The notes below the pieces were generated by a model. The model was not told the origin of the DNA. It did not search any database and saw only the letters and a program-made list of their open reading frames with translations. From assembly GCF_029168945.1 (NCBI RefSeq), contig NC_083606.1:20052041-20116040 (forward strand): a DNA stretch of 64,000 nt. Direction: 5' to 3'. Each line of letters starts with the position of its first letter. Positions within the stretch are counted from its first letter, which is position 1. This stretch comes from Cannabis sativa (lineage: Eukaryota > Streptophyta > Magnoliopsida > Rosales > Cannabaceae). Positions 35,143 through 47,959 of the stretch are shown here, piece after piece. A program made the translations under genes and the position numbers.

Positions 35143-35615
35143 GGGGTTATCTTATTGAGGAGATTCAAAACTTTAAATAGGAGCTAAAGAAACATTTCAG
35201 GCGATATGTCGCCTCTTACTGGGTGACATGTCACCTAAACCTACATGTAGTGTTTTTCGACATATTTTCAACGCATCTCGAAGATTTAATGTTTTGCTCC
35301 AGGAGACATGTCACCTAGTGACAGGCGACATATCGCCTGGAGCCTTTTCTGGATCAAAACGTTGCAAAATATTTATGTTACATGAGAACATTGGAATTGG
35401 GGTTATCTCGTTGAGGAGATTAAAAATTCTAAATTGGAGCTGAAGAAACGTTTCAGGCAACATTTTGCCTAAATCGGCGTGTGTAGTTTCGACACGACGT
35501 ATCTCGAAGGTTCAAATGTTTTGCTCTAGGAGACGTGTCACCTGGTGACCGACAACATATTGCTTGGAGCCTTTTCTTGAACAAAATGTTGCAAAACGTT
35601 TGGAATTTAATGGGG
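35143..35615. repeat. Imperfect 256-bp tandem duplication with nested palindromes
   Basis: Two units start at the same phrase (ggggttatct) at 35143 and 35399, and both run through cgatctcgaag-like and tttgctc.aggaga motifs. Unit 1 holds AGGCGATATGTCGCCT (35199-35214), the exact palindrome GGTGACATGTCACC (35222-35235) and AGGCGACATATCGCCT (35323-35338), which is the reverse complement of the first. GCTCCAGG...CCTGGAGC encloses the last. In unit 2 these palindromes have decayed. I assign no function. Confidence 0.75.
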
Positions 35616-36460
35616 ACATTTTCAGTATCAATGAGCAATGTTCTTAGCTCTATTTATGGCCCTAAACCAAATTGCAACATCCATTGGAATGTGAGTTTCA
35701 AATGTGGTTCACAAAATACTATAGATAGAAGTCTTTGGGGTTCATTTCGGTACAAAAGATTTTCTATCAAGAGAGCACCTTGCTAGAAACATATTAGGCT
35801 TGATAAACTTAGAAAGCTATTTCTATTCTTCTTCCCTGAGTGCTTGTGGTTGGGAATTTTTTTTTTTTTTTTTGAACAAAGGTGTAAAATCTTGTCCAAA
35901 TTTTGGTGATTTCCCTACTTATCACTTGTGGTTGTGGTGTTCAAATTATTCTCACATTATATATATGCTATTTACTATCTTGTAGTTTACATGTTATTTA
36001 TAGCATTGTGTTGTAATCTTTTTTTCATCTTCATATTCTCTATTTTATGTGTATTTTTTCAATAGAGTTGTAACATTATTTAATATATATATTTTCTTAT
36101 ATATTATTTGTCATAGAGTTGTAATCTTATTGATTTAGTTTTTCTAATGAAGCACAATATTTCTTAACAACCAAAAAGGAAACAAAACAACATGTGACAA
36201 TATAAAGGTAAGAAATATGGTAAATTATAATTTACTATTTTATATAATAGTGATATATATTAACATATTTTTCAATATTGAGATATGAATTTTTAATATG
36301 TTATTATAGGTAAAATATATATAAGAGTTATATATGTATGAATGTATATTTTATATTATTTTAGTGATATATAATATATTATTTTAGTATGTTACATGTT
36401 AATATATATATAACTTGTATATGAGTTATGTATTATTTAAACGACATGCATATTATTGAC
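35616..36460. other. AT-rich intergenic stretch, no gene seen
   Basis: Simple A/T-rich sequence with poly(T) at 35860-35872 and many TATA-type repeats. The frames at 35535-35985 have no recognisable domain. Confidence 0.5.
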
Positions 36461-36469
36461 TTCAAAAAG

Positions 36470-37640
<1,171 letters not shown>

Positions 37641-39506
37641 CATTTGCCCCCATGTCCCTGTTTGAACGTCTGGTCAGATAGGGACTTTCTAGCCATCATC
37701 TTTTCTGTAGTAGTCTTTGTTGAGCAGCCTTATCTAGCAAAGAATTGGCCTTTAACTTGGCATGCTTTTGGATCTTTCATCTTCTCTCTCTATATACATC
37801 TCATCTTCTCTTCTGGGGTATTTCTTCTTTGTACCTACCATTAACAAGTTTCAAGCTTTTTAAGCTTTTGGAAACTTTTTGATTCATGTTAGTTTGTAAT
37901 CTCTTTGGTATATTGATCCTCATGATAGTTTTGGAATGTATGACTTTTTGATAGAAAAGATTCGATTTTAGCCTTCGTTATGATTCTTGACTCTTTGAGT
38001 TATAAAGAATACAAGGCACATATTCGAGTTTTGAAAGAAAAACACACATTGGGATTCAAAACTTACCTTGTCTGGGCTAGGAGGTCTTGCTTGAGACATG
38101 GCCGGCCCTAAGGCTTAATAATGGGAGTTGGCCATCGTTAGGGATTTACCCTATAAAGCTTGCCTATTTAAGCCTGGATTTGGTGACCTTGGCCAGTTTT
38201 TGGCTTAGTCTTGGGACTCTGGCCGACCCTTTCATGGCTTGAGAACCTTGGCTGGCATGGGCCTTGGTTCCAAGTGGGTAGACAGTTTTCTGTCCTCATG
38301 TGACTTCGGTAAGAGTTTGGCTCTATAGGCATATATAACCTTAGCCTCATACGTAGTTTCATTAGAAACTCTATATGAAGCTTAATGGTGAGTCTATTAC
38401 AGTCGAATGCTCAACTTAAGACTCAACATGGCTTGGTTCTTATAAGGAACTCTGCCTTAGCCATAGCCTGGTACGTGGCCCTTACAGGAGCTCTGTCTAG
38501 TTCTTTTCTGGCTATGCAGTTCTAGCAGGACCTTGGCCTCATGCATGCGAACCGATCTCATATCCGACCTCAAGGCTTTCATGCTCTTGCTTTGGCCTAT
38601 AGGCCTTCTGTTTTCAAACACTACTATTATTTAGCCTTAGATCCATCTACGACGAACATATGATCGTCCTGACTATCTTCTAATGGCCTTGACATATAAG
38701 GCTGTGGATTTATTATGCCAAGCTGAAGTATGCCTACACGACTTAGAAGTAGGTTTAGTAGCTTATTTTAAGCCTTAAAATTTCTCTACGTAAGTTCATT
38801 GTGCCAGTTCGATTCGTTGTACGGTATGGGCACCCCTCAAGCGACCATGTAGGCAAGTCTCTTGGTCACTTGATATTCACCAAGTTTTACATACTTTGCA
38901 TGGGTTCTTCCTTGGGGTGGTGTCCATAGTATGCTTAGAGCTTAGTTTAGACACGGTTGATCTAACGTGTAAAAAAGCTTAGAGCTTAGTTTTTGCTTTT
39001 GAAATCACATAGTGGCTACCCCTGCGCGGCTTAACGAAGCAGAGGCCATCGTTGAAGAATAGTGGGAGACCACGCTAAGAAAGCCATGGGTAGTAGCGCT
39101 TTTATGTGTTCCCGAACGATGAATAGTTAGAGGAACTTAATTGACAAGTTGGCTAGTGAGAGTACTAACCTATATGTCCCTATTTTAGTGTTTTGGTAGA
39201 AGTTTTGACTTCAAGTTCTTGTCATACTCTCCGGACTTGTTGCACCTTTACTGTTATCTTGTAAATGGTGTAAAGCTTCTCAGCTTGGTCTGAACATGCT
39301 TGCTGCAGGGGATTTACTGTCAAGGAATATTCTTCAGGGAGTAATTCTCTTGGAAAGAATTTTTATCCTCGACCTATTTGTTGACAGGCCTGGTAACTCC
39401 TTGTGTGCAGCCATCCTACCTTGAGTTGGCTTGGTCTCAAGGGATTCTGCTCACAGGATGTTGTGTACCTCTTGGTCACTGTAGATTAGAAGTATGAGAG
39501 CAAACT
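37641..39506 (-). other. Non-coding or decayed part of the older Tat-like element
   Basis: Repeated ggccgacc/ggccggcc and cttggtc words occur, and frames are short on both strands. Similar wording (gtcgaccaa, ggccggcc) continues after the solo LTR at 42280-42440, so both sides belong to one element split by that LTR. No domain is recognisable here; integrase and the post-pol region would be expected. Confidence 0.4.
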
Positions 39507-42274
39507 TGTAACGCCCTAAATAATCAGGCACGCTACCCAAAATACTTATGAAACTCTAATCCCCTAATCGGGATTACTAATCAAAATAGCGCAGAATTTA
39601 AACTTTTATATTAAACAGAATGAAAATAAACTTGTAATATATTTAAACTTTCAAAATAGTTGGGATCCCAAAAATAATTACAAACTTATTACAAGTCTTT
39701 TCTTTCTAGCCGACCTAAGCGGCAAAACAGAATTCAAAAGTTCAACACTGATAGACCCTTAACCCGCTTTGTCTGATATGGCTTGAACATGTACATTCTT
39801 CATTTTTGCTCCTCAAACTCATGGTTGATCAGCCACTGACTTACCCTTTCCTGCACAGTAGAGCACCCGTGAGCCAAGCCCAGCAAGACAGTATAAATCA
39901 TAACAAATATAATATGCTCATCATGCTATTTAAACAGTAATGCCATTCATATATGTCTGTGTGTCACAGACCTGCATGTCACACTCACATGCCTATTTAT
40001 GTCTACGTGGCGTAGGCCTATGTGTTGCGCTCACACATCTATAATATCTATGTGGCGTAGACCTACGTGTTGCTCTCACACGTCTAATTACAATAAGGCC
40101 TTAGAATAGTTCATCTCGGTTCTAGATACCGAGTCCAACTTGCTATAGACCTGCATGTTACGCTCACATGCCTATTTATGTCTACGTGGCGTAGACCTAC
40201 GTGTTGCTCTCACACGTCTATATACAATAAGGCCTCAGTAGGGTTTACCTCGGTTCTGATTACCGAGCCTAACCTGGTTATGCCTTGCTCGCATAACCCT
40301 ATTCATGTATATACGTAATCCATGTATTACGTTCTTTCGGTGGTTTATCCTGGTGATATATACCAGGTCTAACCCAGTTATGTCTTAAACACATAACTTC
40401 TAACATACATGCGTGTATTCAATATTTACTACAACATATATAATCTTAGGGTAATAACCCTAACTTGCATACTATGTAATCACGCATATAATACATTTCT
40501 ATATACTTAGATGACATTTACTAAGAGTATCAACCCTGACTCATGCTTTCACTGGACTCATAATATTCTAGGGTAATAACCCTAGACCGCATTAAAATTA
40601 AACTCAAGGTACTAGCTTACCGAGTCTAGTTTAATTATGCCTTAAGCGCATAATTCATAATTCCAATATATAGATATATCCGACATGGCATAGTATTACA
40701 CAACATATATCACTAGGGTAATAACCCTAGGCTATTAAACCGCTCATGTTAGGGTAATAACCCTAATCCTGGTTGCAATTACTCACATATATCACATTCA
40801 ACATAAGTGCCACCGCGCATACTCTACGTGCAAACTACTGTCTTACCTGTTGTCCCGCAATAACAGAGATTCCAAACCCCTGGGTGCTCCTGATCAGGTG
40901 CCGGTAATCCTAGTCACACAATCCGGGATTTCACAAATAGGGTTAATCCCCAATTTCACTTTCACAAAATATAAACATGGCATTCAAAACACAGATAATC
41001 AAATAGAGCTCGGAACGAGCTTTCCAACGATATAAAAAACATCCCAAACGGAGTCCCGAGTCAAAAGTTATGGCCAAAACAAAATTGAGAAAACAGAATT
41101 TCTCACTGCCAAATCCAGTCGCGACGGCCGAAAATCCCGTCGCGACGACTGGGTTTAGAACACCCCAAAACTCCATTTTTAAGGTCTTAAAATGCCAACC
41201 TTTCCTAGATTTCGAACCCCAACCAAACAGAGGGTAATAACGCATAATAAGGCTCAAAAATCACAACTCAAATACATCTAAATTCTCATTGCATAAGAAA
41301 ACCACAAAGTTCAAGCACATCCATGGCAATAATAAGCTCTTGAACAAGAGCTTCATCAACACAACCAAACATTTTCCAGCCATGAAATTATCCCAACAAT
41401 ACATGATTCAACACTAGAACCTACCCTATAATCAACAACCCAAGCTCACAACATGAATCCCAATCAACCCATGAAATTTCTCACTTAATTAATCAAAATT
41501 ACAACAAAATCTAAGAACATGCATCCTATCATCAAGTTCATCAATTTCATACTTTCAATCATAAAATTCAGCAACTAAAAATATTGTTAAGATCATAGAA
41601 AATTACCTCAAGATCACAACAAGCAAGAACAAAGATTTTCTCCCAAAAATTAAGCTTCCAACCACACCAAATTCTTCACAATCAAGCTTGAAAAATAAGA
41701 GGGTAAGAGAGGGAGAGTGAGAGGGTGAGAGGGAGAAATAACCATAAAATTTTATCCTTTATCCCTCAAAATCAATTTAATTCAAGTAAATCAAATATGG
41801 TCAAGTGACCATTTTGCCCCCAAGGCTTAAAACATACATATTCACTCACATGGGCAATTTAGCCATTTTATTCACACATAAATCCAATATAATTTCAGAT
41901 TATTCATCAATAATAAGAATGCCAATTATTTCAATCCCAAATGAATTTCGGGCCCGAACCCGGTTCGGCCCGAAACACCCGGTTGTGACTATACCGCGCC
42001 AACCTGTCAGAACACACCTGAAAAGACAACACAGGCATACTATATAATAATATAGTTCTATTAAGCACGTAATTAAATTAATCTCAACAATTTACCCTTC
42101 TCGGGTCATAATTACCAAAATGCCCCTAGCTCACCAACAGGGTCTTTAACATTTTAAATTTCATATAATTTCACATATATTGAACTATATAATAATATAA
42201 TTCCTCAATTAACTCATAATTATCTAATTAGGGCTTTGCTAATCCTTTTTCTTAATTCCGGGTATTACAAAATT
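39502..42274 (-). mobile_element. Solo LTR of a Tekay-like gypsy element with target duplication
   Basis: The LTR proper is 39507-42269 (2763 bp), starting TGTAACGCCCTA and ending CGGGTATTACA, the same start as the Tekay-like LTRs at 20549 and 27541. Flanking 5-mers aaact (39502-39506) and aaatt (42270-42274) match at four of five positions. No primer site or polypurine tract adjoins it, so it is a solo LTR left by LTR-LTR recombination. It is inserted in the older Tat-like element. A run of hairpins occupies 39955-40766. Confidence 0.85.
39955..40766. repeat. Array of about twenty short perfect hairpins in the solo LTR
   Basis: Stems of 5-8 bp with 3-9 nt loops follow one another. Examples: GTCTGTG/CACAGAC (39955-39971), GCATGT/ACATGC (39974, 40153), CTACG/CGTAG with loop TGG (40003, 40182), ACGTG/CACGT (40065, 40199), CTCGGT/ACCGAG (40115, 40249), GGTTATG/CATAACC (40276), ACGTAAT/ATTACGT (40313), CCTGGT/ACCAGG (40349), AGTTATGT/ACATAACT (40376), AATTATGC/GCATAATT (40633), and four copies of TAGGGT-AATA-ACCCTA (40447, 40569, 40714, 40750). 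Some units are duplicated in blocks; others have unrelated stems. Confidence 0.8.
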
Positions 42275-44540
42275 GTTGGTGGATCGGGCCAGCCAGGGCA
42301 AGACAAGGTGGCCAGCCATATTTAGGGAGCACTGCCTAGGCGATTGAATAAGGCCATAGCTTTCTAGCATGTGGAGATGGTGGTCGACCAAATTGTAGAT
42401 TCTATGGCCGGCCAACTTGCTAAGGACATGGTCGGTCAACCTTCTAAATGCCCAATCGATGCTGTAGTTTGATCCCGTCTACATTTGATTGGCTTTGCCC
42501 CCCAGCAAAAATGTTGTAGAGCCTTTGTGCACTTCTGTTAATAGCTATACATCTTCTTTCTTACAAATGAACCTTGGTGGTCTTAGGATACCACCTCTGT
42601 GTGTTATGCTGTCAGGATTAGACACCTTGTAGCCGTCCTCCTAGTTCTTGCTTTCTTGCAAGGATTTTATTTAGATGTATGTTGTTGTAGGTGTATCCAT
42701 GCTGGTTGTCTAGCATGTTCGTTCCTTTTTGAAATAGGACTTAGTTCTTTGAAGAACTGAGCAAGTACCAAGTTTGCCTTGGTTGTCAAGGCCCAACTGG
42801 CTAATTGAACGAGTGCATCGGCTATTGTGCTGTCTTTGGAGGCTTGCCTTCTAGTATAGCCTTTGAGCTATTTTAACAGCTCCGGTAGGCCATCATCTTC
42901 TTGCATTGAGATGTATATTCACCTAGGAGACCACCTACGACTATTTGAGAGTCGTGGTGCATTTCTAGGTGGTTAGCTCGTGCTTCATGTGTTAGCTTGG
43001 GGACAGCATTTGGAACTTCATGTTCAGCCTCATTGTTAAAAGCTTTATAGCTAACCTTATTGCCTCGTGCCTCAGTTCCCCAGGTGCCTTAGGGCCATGC
43101 TTGCCAATAGCAACTTCTGATTAGTGTACACCTTTAAAGGTTGTATCTAGAAGTATGGCCTTAGCTTTCTAGAAGCCAAGAGCAAGCTATGGGTCAGCTT
43201 CTCCATGAGTGAGAATTGACTTTTAGTGTTGATCAGTCTCTTGTTGGTGTAGCCTACAGAGCACTGTACACCGTCTTCTTCTCTTATGAGGGTACCACTC
43301 AAAGCATGTTCTGTGACTGCTTGGTGCACGCCTAGCTCTTCCTTGTCTAGGGATTTGGGCAACAAAAGTGGCCGAGCCAATCTATTTTTTTAACTCCTGG
43401 AATGTAGTTTCACATTCCTTTCTCCACTCGAATTTGTTGTTGCTTCTATTTCATCTTGAAGAAGGGTACACATTTTTTTGTATATTTGGACACAAGTCTA
43501 CTTAGTGCAACAGTGCGTCCTGTTTGGCTTTGTACTTCCTTGATTATTGTGAGCAACTTAATGTTCAAAAGGGCTTGGATCTAGTCTAGGTTTGAGCTTC
43601 TTCATGTTATAGCTACGAAGGATTTTGAACTTTTTTGTCTAGGTCCTCCATATGCGACCCAACCCTTTTAGACTTGACAAGCACGTCGCCTACGCACACC
43701 TTCATGTTGCGCCTGATAGGATCATTGAACATTTTGTTCCTAAGCTTCTGATGTGTGGCCCCTGCATTCTTCAACCCGGAAGGGCGTGACTTTGTAGCAG
43801 CATAGGCCTAAGTCTGTCATGAAGCTTGTATGCTCCGGATGTGGTGGGTGAATCTTCTTTTTCTTGGCTTTGGGCAAGGCCAGGTTATGACGGGCAGATT
43901 GTTGATCTCCTCTTGACATCCACCTCATGTCTTGTTAGGAATAGGCAAAGATGGTAGATGGGTGTTGCCGCCTTTAGGTTGCATTGGGTCGGTAAGCCCA
44001 TCATGGCGTTGGAGGCTAATGGAACATCGATTATGATGAACTGCACCATTAGAGTTCTAGTGGTTGGATTTTCTCCAACACAAAGGGGTAATCTGATATA
44101 CTCGATGAGTGTGATGCTTCGACTAGAGAGGCCATACATAACTTGATTGCAGGGCGCCAAGTCAGCAAGTTGGAGCCTCATCTTATCATGTGTTGATTTT
44201 GAAAAGAACGTTGAGGGAGGCTCCATTGTCCACCATGTATCTCGCTGCAGTTATATTCTCAGTTTGTGCGGTAACGACTAGGGGTTGTTGTGCTGAAAAG
44301 TGTCTTGGAAAGGACCTCCTTTTTGAGAAAGAGATCGTGGGCTCTCCATGCTTTGGTTGCTTAGAGCCTTGTTCTTCACTTGCCAGGAAGTCGCTTTTGA
44401 GCTCGTGACGGAGTGTCCAAGCGTAGGCCCTCTAGTTTTGTTGGTCTCGCCTGTAATATGGGATCCGTCAACGACAATCCCTGAATGTCCTTCCATCATA
44501 TTTGGCTTAGAGGTGGACCCTCCCTTTCTTAACATCTCTA
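42275..44540 (-). pseudogene. Decayed Tat-like gypsy pol (protease, RT, RNase H, second RNase H)
   Basis: On the - strand from high to low coordinates: a protease block with MVDNGASLNVLF near 44215-44250 and IRLPLCVGENPTTRTLMVQFIIIDVP in 43885-44226; an RT active-site region near 43665-43712 reading RNMKVCVGDVLVKSK, where the usual Tyr and first Asp of the site are Cys and Gly; an RNase H block at 43147-43380 (VTEHALSGTLIREEDGVQ, LMEKLTHSLLLASRKLRPYF); and a second RNase H-like block near 42880-43060 (YKAFNNEAEHE, LEMHHDSQIVV), characteristic of Tat-lineage elements. RT is much too short between protease and active site, so a large deletion lies there. Many stops occur. The solo LTR at 39507 splits this element. 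Confidence 0.8.
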
Positions 44541-44739
44541 TTTGAATTAAACTTGTGAATTAAGAAATAAAAGTAACACAAGATAATGCACTTCCAGATG
44601 GAACTGAAGGTGGATTAGATGAAACAACAAAATATCATATTGTTTGCGTTCACACCAGAAAACTTGTAGCAAATCAATCTTAATCCTAAGCAAATCTAAC
44701 AGACCTAGAATCACAATTTCAAGAAGAGAAAAAGACAAA
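44541..44739 (-). other. Leader of a further LTR element
   Basis: Sequence between the Tat-like pol remnant and a primer site. The 63-codon frame reading from 44738 is Leu-rich leader sequence without a domain. The junction at about 44541 is abrupt. Confidence 0.4.
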
Positions 44740-44750
44740 CTCTGATACCA
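44740..44750 (-). other. Primer-binding site, initiator-Met type
   Basis: The - strand reads TGGTATCAGAG four bases inside the LTR that begins at 44755, the same layout as at 27525-27536. Confidence 0.65.
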
Positions 44751-44754
44751 ATTA

Positions 44755-45891
44755 TGAAAGAGTAAAACCTAATTGTTTTACTAATAGATTGCAAGAATTA
44801 TCAAGAACTAATAATGCGGAAACTAAACCGATATGAACACATCAAATTTACAAGCTTCATCTGCATTGGAAATGCATTCCAGCTAACTAGTGCTTGGGTT
44901 CCCCGAACTATGGTAAATAATCTCCAATAAGAATTCATGTTAAAACACAAACTCCAGTTTGTAAATCAAAGTAATGTAAAACAGTACAACAATAATCCTT
45001 ACAATAATTTACCCTAAGATCTAACTTTCACGTTAGATTCGAAGACAAGCTTGCCTTGCTTCGATTATGTTAAAATTCCTTCAACTATGAATCTGAACTC
45101 CCTTCAGATGAAACAACCTCAATTGTTACTTACACAGAAGCTTGAAATTTTCAACAATGGTGTAACCTGTAGGAAACAAAGAAGAAGAAAAAGAAGAAAA
45201 AGATTTTTACCCTAACAGAGAAAAATCTCTATTAAAGAATCAAAATGAGTGAGAGTTAGTTAAAACATTCAAGAACCAACTATATATAATAACAACTCAC
45301 ACAAAACTAACTTTGATAGCTCACTAACAACTCATTAATACCTGTTCGAGCTATTTTAACTTGAAAATACATATCTGTCAAAGTTAACTCATAAACCAAT
45401 ATCAGACATACTGAGATAACACAAAATTCATAATTTTCCATACACAAAACCATGATTCCTACCATATCACTACAAAAAACTGTTACTTTTAGTGATAACT
45501 TTTTAGTCACAACATAATTTTTTTGTGATTAAATGTGACTTTAAGTCACAACAAAATGTTACTTGTGACTAAATTAAACATAGCATTTAGTTACAAGTTG
45601 TCACTAATTTAGTTTTAGTCACAACAAGGATTGTGACTAAAAATACATTTAGTCACAACAAATTGTAATTTTTGTGACTAATACTTTTAGTTACAGACCT
45701 TTTAGTTACAACATAGGAGTCATAATTTATAATTACCACAGTTTTTTCACTTTTAGTCATAAATTTTGTTGTGACTAAAAGTAAGATTTGGTGTAGTGTA
45801 TTGATTATTATTTTGGATTGTACACTGTAGTATAATTAAGCATGCAACTTTTTACTTCTACAGTTGTAATGGTACCTTCACGAGTCTTTCA
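44755..45891 (-). repeat. 5' LTR of an unassigned element, carrying a CACTA miniature element
   Basis: It begins TGAAAGAG beside the primer site. A matching inverted end, GTCTTTCA, is found at 45884-45891, giving about 800 bp once the CACTA insertion is removed. The right end is a guess from the terminal match; no target duplication could be checked. Confidence 0.45.
45468..45798. mobile_element. CACTA-type miniature DNA transposon
   Basis: 331 bp with ends CACTACAAAAAACTG and its inverse TTTGGTGTAGTG, and a perfect 3-bp target duplication tat (45465-45467 and 45799-45801), the hallmark of CACTA (En/Spm). Inside, many copies of tagtcacaa and ttgtgacta on both strands form subterminal repeats. 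It has no coding capacity and depends on a transposase supplied elsewhere. Confidence 0.9.
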
Positions 45892-47400
45892 TATATAGCT
45901 AGTGGGGAAACAACAAAAATTGTATCTTTTTTTCTTCTTCTTCTTCTTCAAAAAAAAAAAAATACAAAAACTGGCAATGCAGCAAATCTAAACCCAAAAT
46001 TTAGCTAGCTAGGTGGCAAAGTGTCAGTAGTGGTGGCTAGCTGCAATAAATAACAAAGGATAATAATGGGATAACGTAGGACCCATTTATTTATTATAAT
46101 AAGTAACTCTATGCATTATTATAATATAAAGCGTCATGTGGAGACATGAGAGCGTTATACATATAATATTTCTTTCATGTGTTATTAGGAACCCTACACT
46201 ATACACTATGTATCACTATACTATATATCTATATATGAAATTAATATCAACCCCCAACTGATATCTATATATAAAAACTGGGTACATGTGTGTGTTATCT
46301 GAAGCAATCAGAGGACCAAAATGATCCGTAGCGTCTTCTTCTTCTTCTGATTTCATCTATAGAGGGGTCCAAAGTTGCTTCTCTCAAGTAACAAAGTGAC
46401 CCCATAATTCAGTTGTACTTGCAATCACACCAAAACCCCATAATGGACTCATCACATGGAACTATTTATTTCCATGTACTAATAATTTTGTTCACAGGCT
46501 TCATTTGATGATAATCATAAATTCATATATCAATGGACAATCGTGTGAGTAAAGTTTGTTAGGGCATCACTTCGTAAAATGTAAATAATTTGTAATGTTG
46601 AAATTTAATTTTTAAACAATTTATTTCATTAACCTTCAAATTATAACTCATATTTCATGACACAGTATATTATTAAAAAAGAATAATATACCTTAAAGGT
46701 TTCTCAAAAAAAATTAAAATAAAAATAATAATGCCTTAAAAGTTCTGTAAAGTAGCTCATCTATTGATACTCTTTTTTTTTTATCACTTTTTAACTAAAT
46801 TTGTAAAGCTTAATATACCTATGTTAAAGTAGTTATTGGGAGTACTCTTAGTAGAATTTTTCTTTTATTATTTTTTTGGATGTGAATTCATTATGTAGAA
46901 ATTGTGAGTTGGACCTTTCAGTTGACCTTTTCTATATTATTATTTTCTTTGGGATATGATCACACTCTGATTTAAATTATTGAAAGATATCAGTCATAAA
47001 AAATACCACTTTAGATACCAAATCATTATTGTTCTAATTTAAAATATTGATCGAGTCTCACATTTTAATTTAATAGCTACTAAAAAAACTTAACATAAAC
47101 TGTTAACACCACTAATGTGCCTAGTAAAAAAGCTCTATCCAAATATATCTTTCAAGATGATCATGACTATTTTTGGTCAAAGCTTGAATCACTGGATCAC
47201 TAGTGGTCTTTACTTCATCACACTATATATATCTGAATCTCAAGTATTTCACTACAATGAAAATATATTTTTTGGAAACTCTATTTGGAGAGACTCAATC
47301 TGCTGCTAATAATTATAGTAGTAGTTGTGAACACACCATGTGGCCGCTAATAATCAACGGAGTAAATTTATTTAAGAAGAAGTAGCAGCGACTAATATAT
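45892..47400. other. Intergenic stretch, no gene seen
   Basis: AT-rich, with a CT-rich run near 45932-45948, poly(A) and several TATA-like words. I found no open frame or domain I could defend. Confidence 0.5.
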
Positions 47401-47959
47401 GGGGCCTTTGGTATGCATTTTTGGGAAATAGACTTAGATTGTTTGCAAAGTGACGAAGGGAATCTAATTAAAACTTAAAAAAAATAATATTATTATGTTT
47501 GGTTGTGCGGAAAAGTATTAGTATGATACTTGGAAATATTAAAATTATTTTGTTTGATTAATATAGGAATGGAATGTGATTTTTTGTTTCTTTTTTTTTT
47601 TTTTTTTGTAAAATACAAATAATTCAAAAAAAAAAATATTGGTTAAAATTTTCACATTCCAAAAGAGAAAAATGACATAATAACACTATTTTCCAAAGAT
47701 GGTATATTATTTTGCTAAATGTTTGCATACCATGTCTAGTTTATAATCCAAAAGGTGGCATATTATCTTGTCAAAAGTTTCATCCACAAGACTATCAAAA
47801 AGATGAAATTAACCAACCAAAAGTTTTGCCCGAAAGTAAAACACCTACATTTAAAAAAGACACCCTAATAATATTTTCTGAAATACCATCAACTATATTA
47901 AATTCTACCTTACTTAGACCAAGAATGAATCCCAACTTGTATTCATCATCCAATTAGTG

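Noticed and set aside
39955..40766. Possible CRISPR-like array
   Set aside because: Units are short palindromes with variable sequence, not constant repeats with unique spacers, and the context is a plant LTR.
46300..46500. Promoter or first exon of a host gene
   Set aside because: Apart from generic CT-rich and TATA-like words there is no open frame, splice pattern or conserved domain.
47712..47957. 81-codon + strand frame as a possible host gene
   Set aside because: No domain, no supporting splice or codon signal, and it lies inside the span of a decayed PIF/Harbinger element whose genes are on the other strand.
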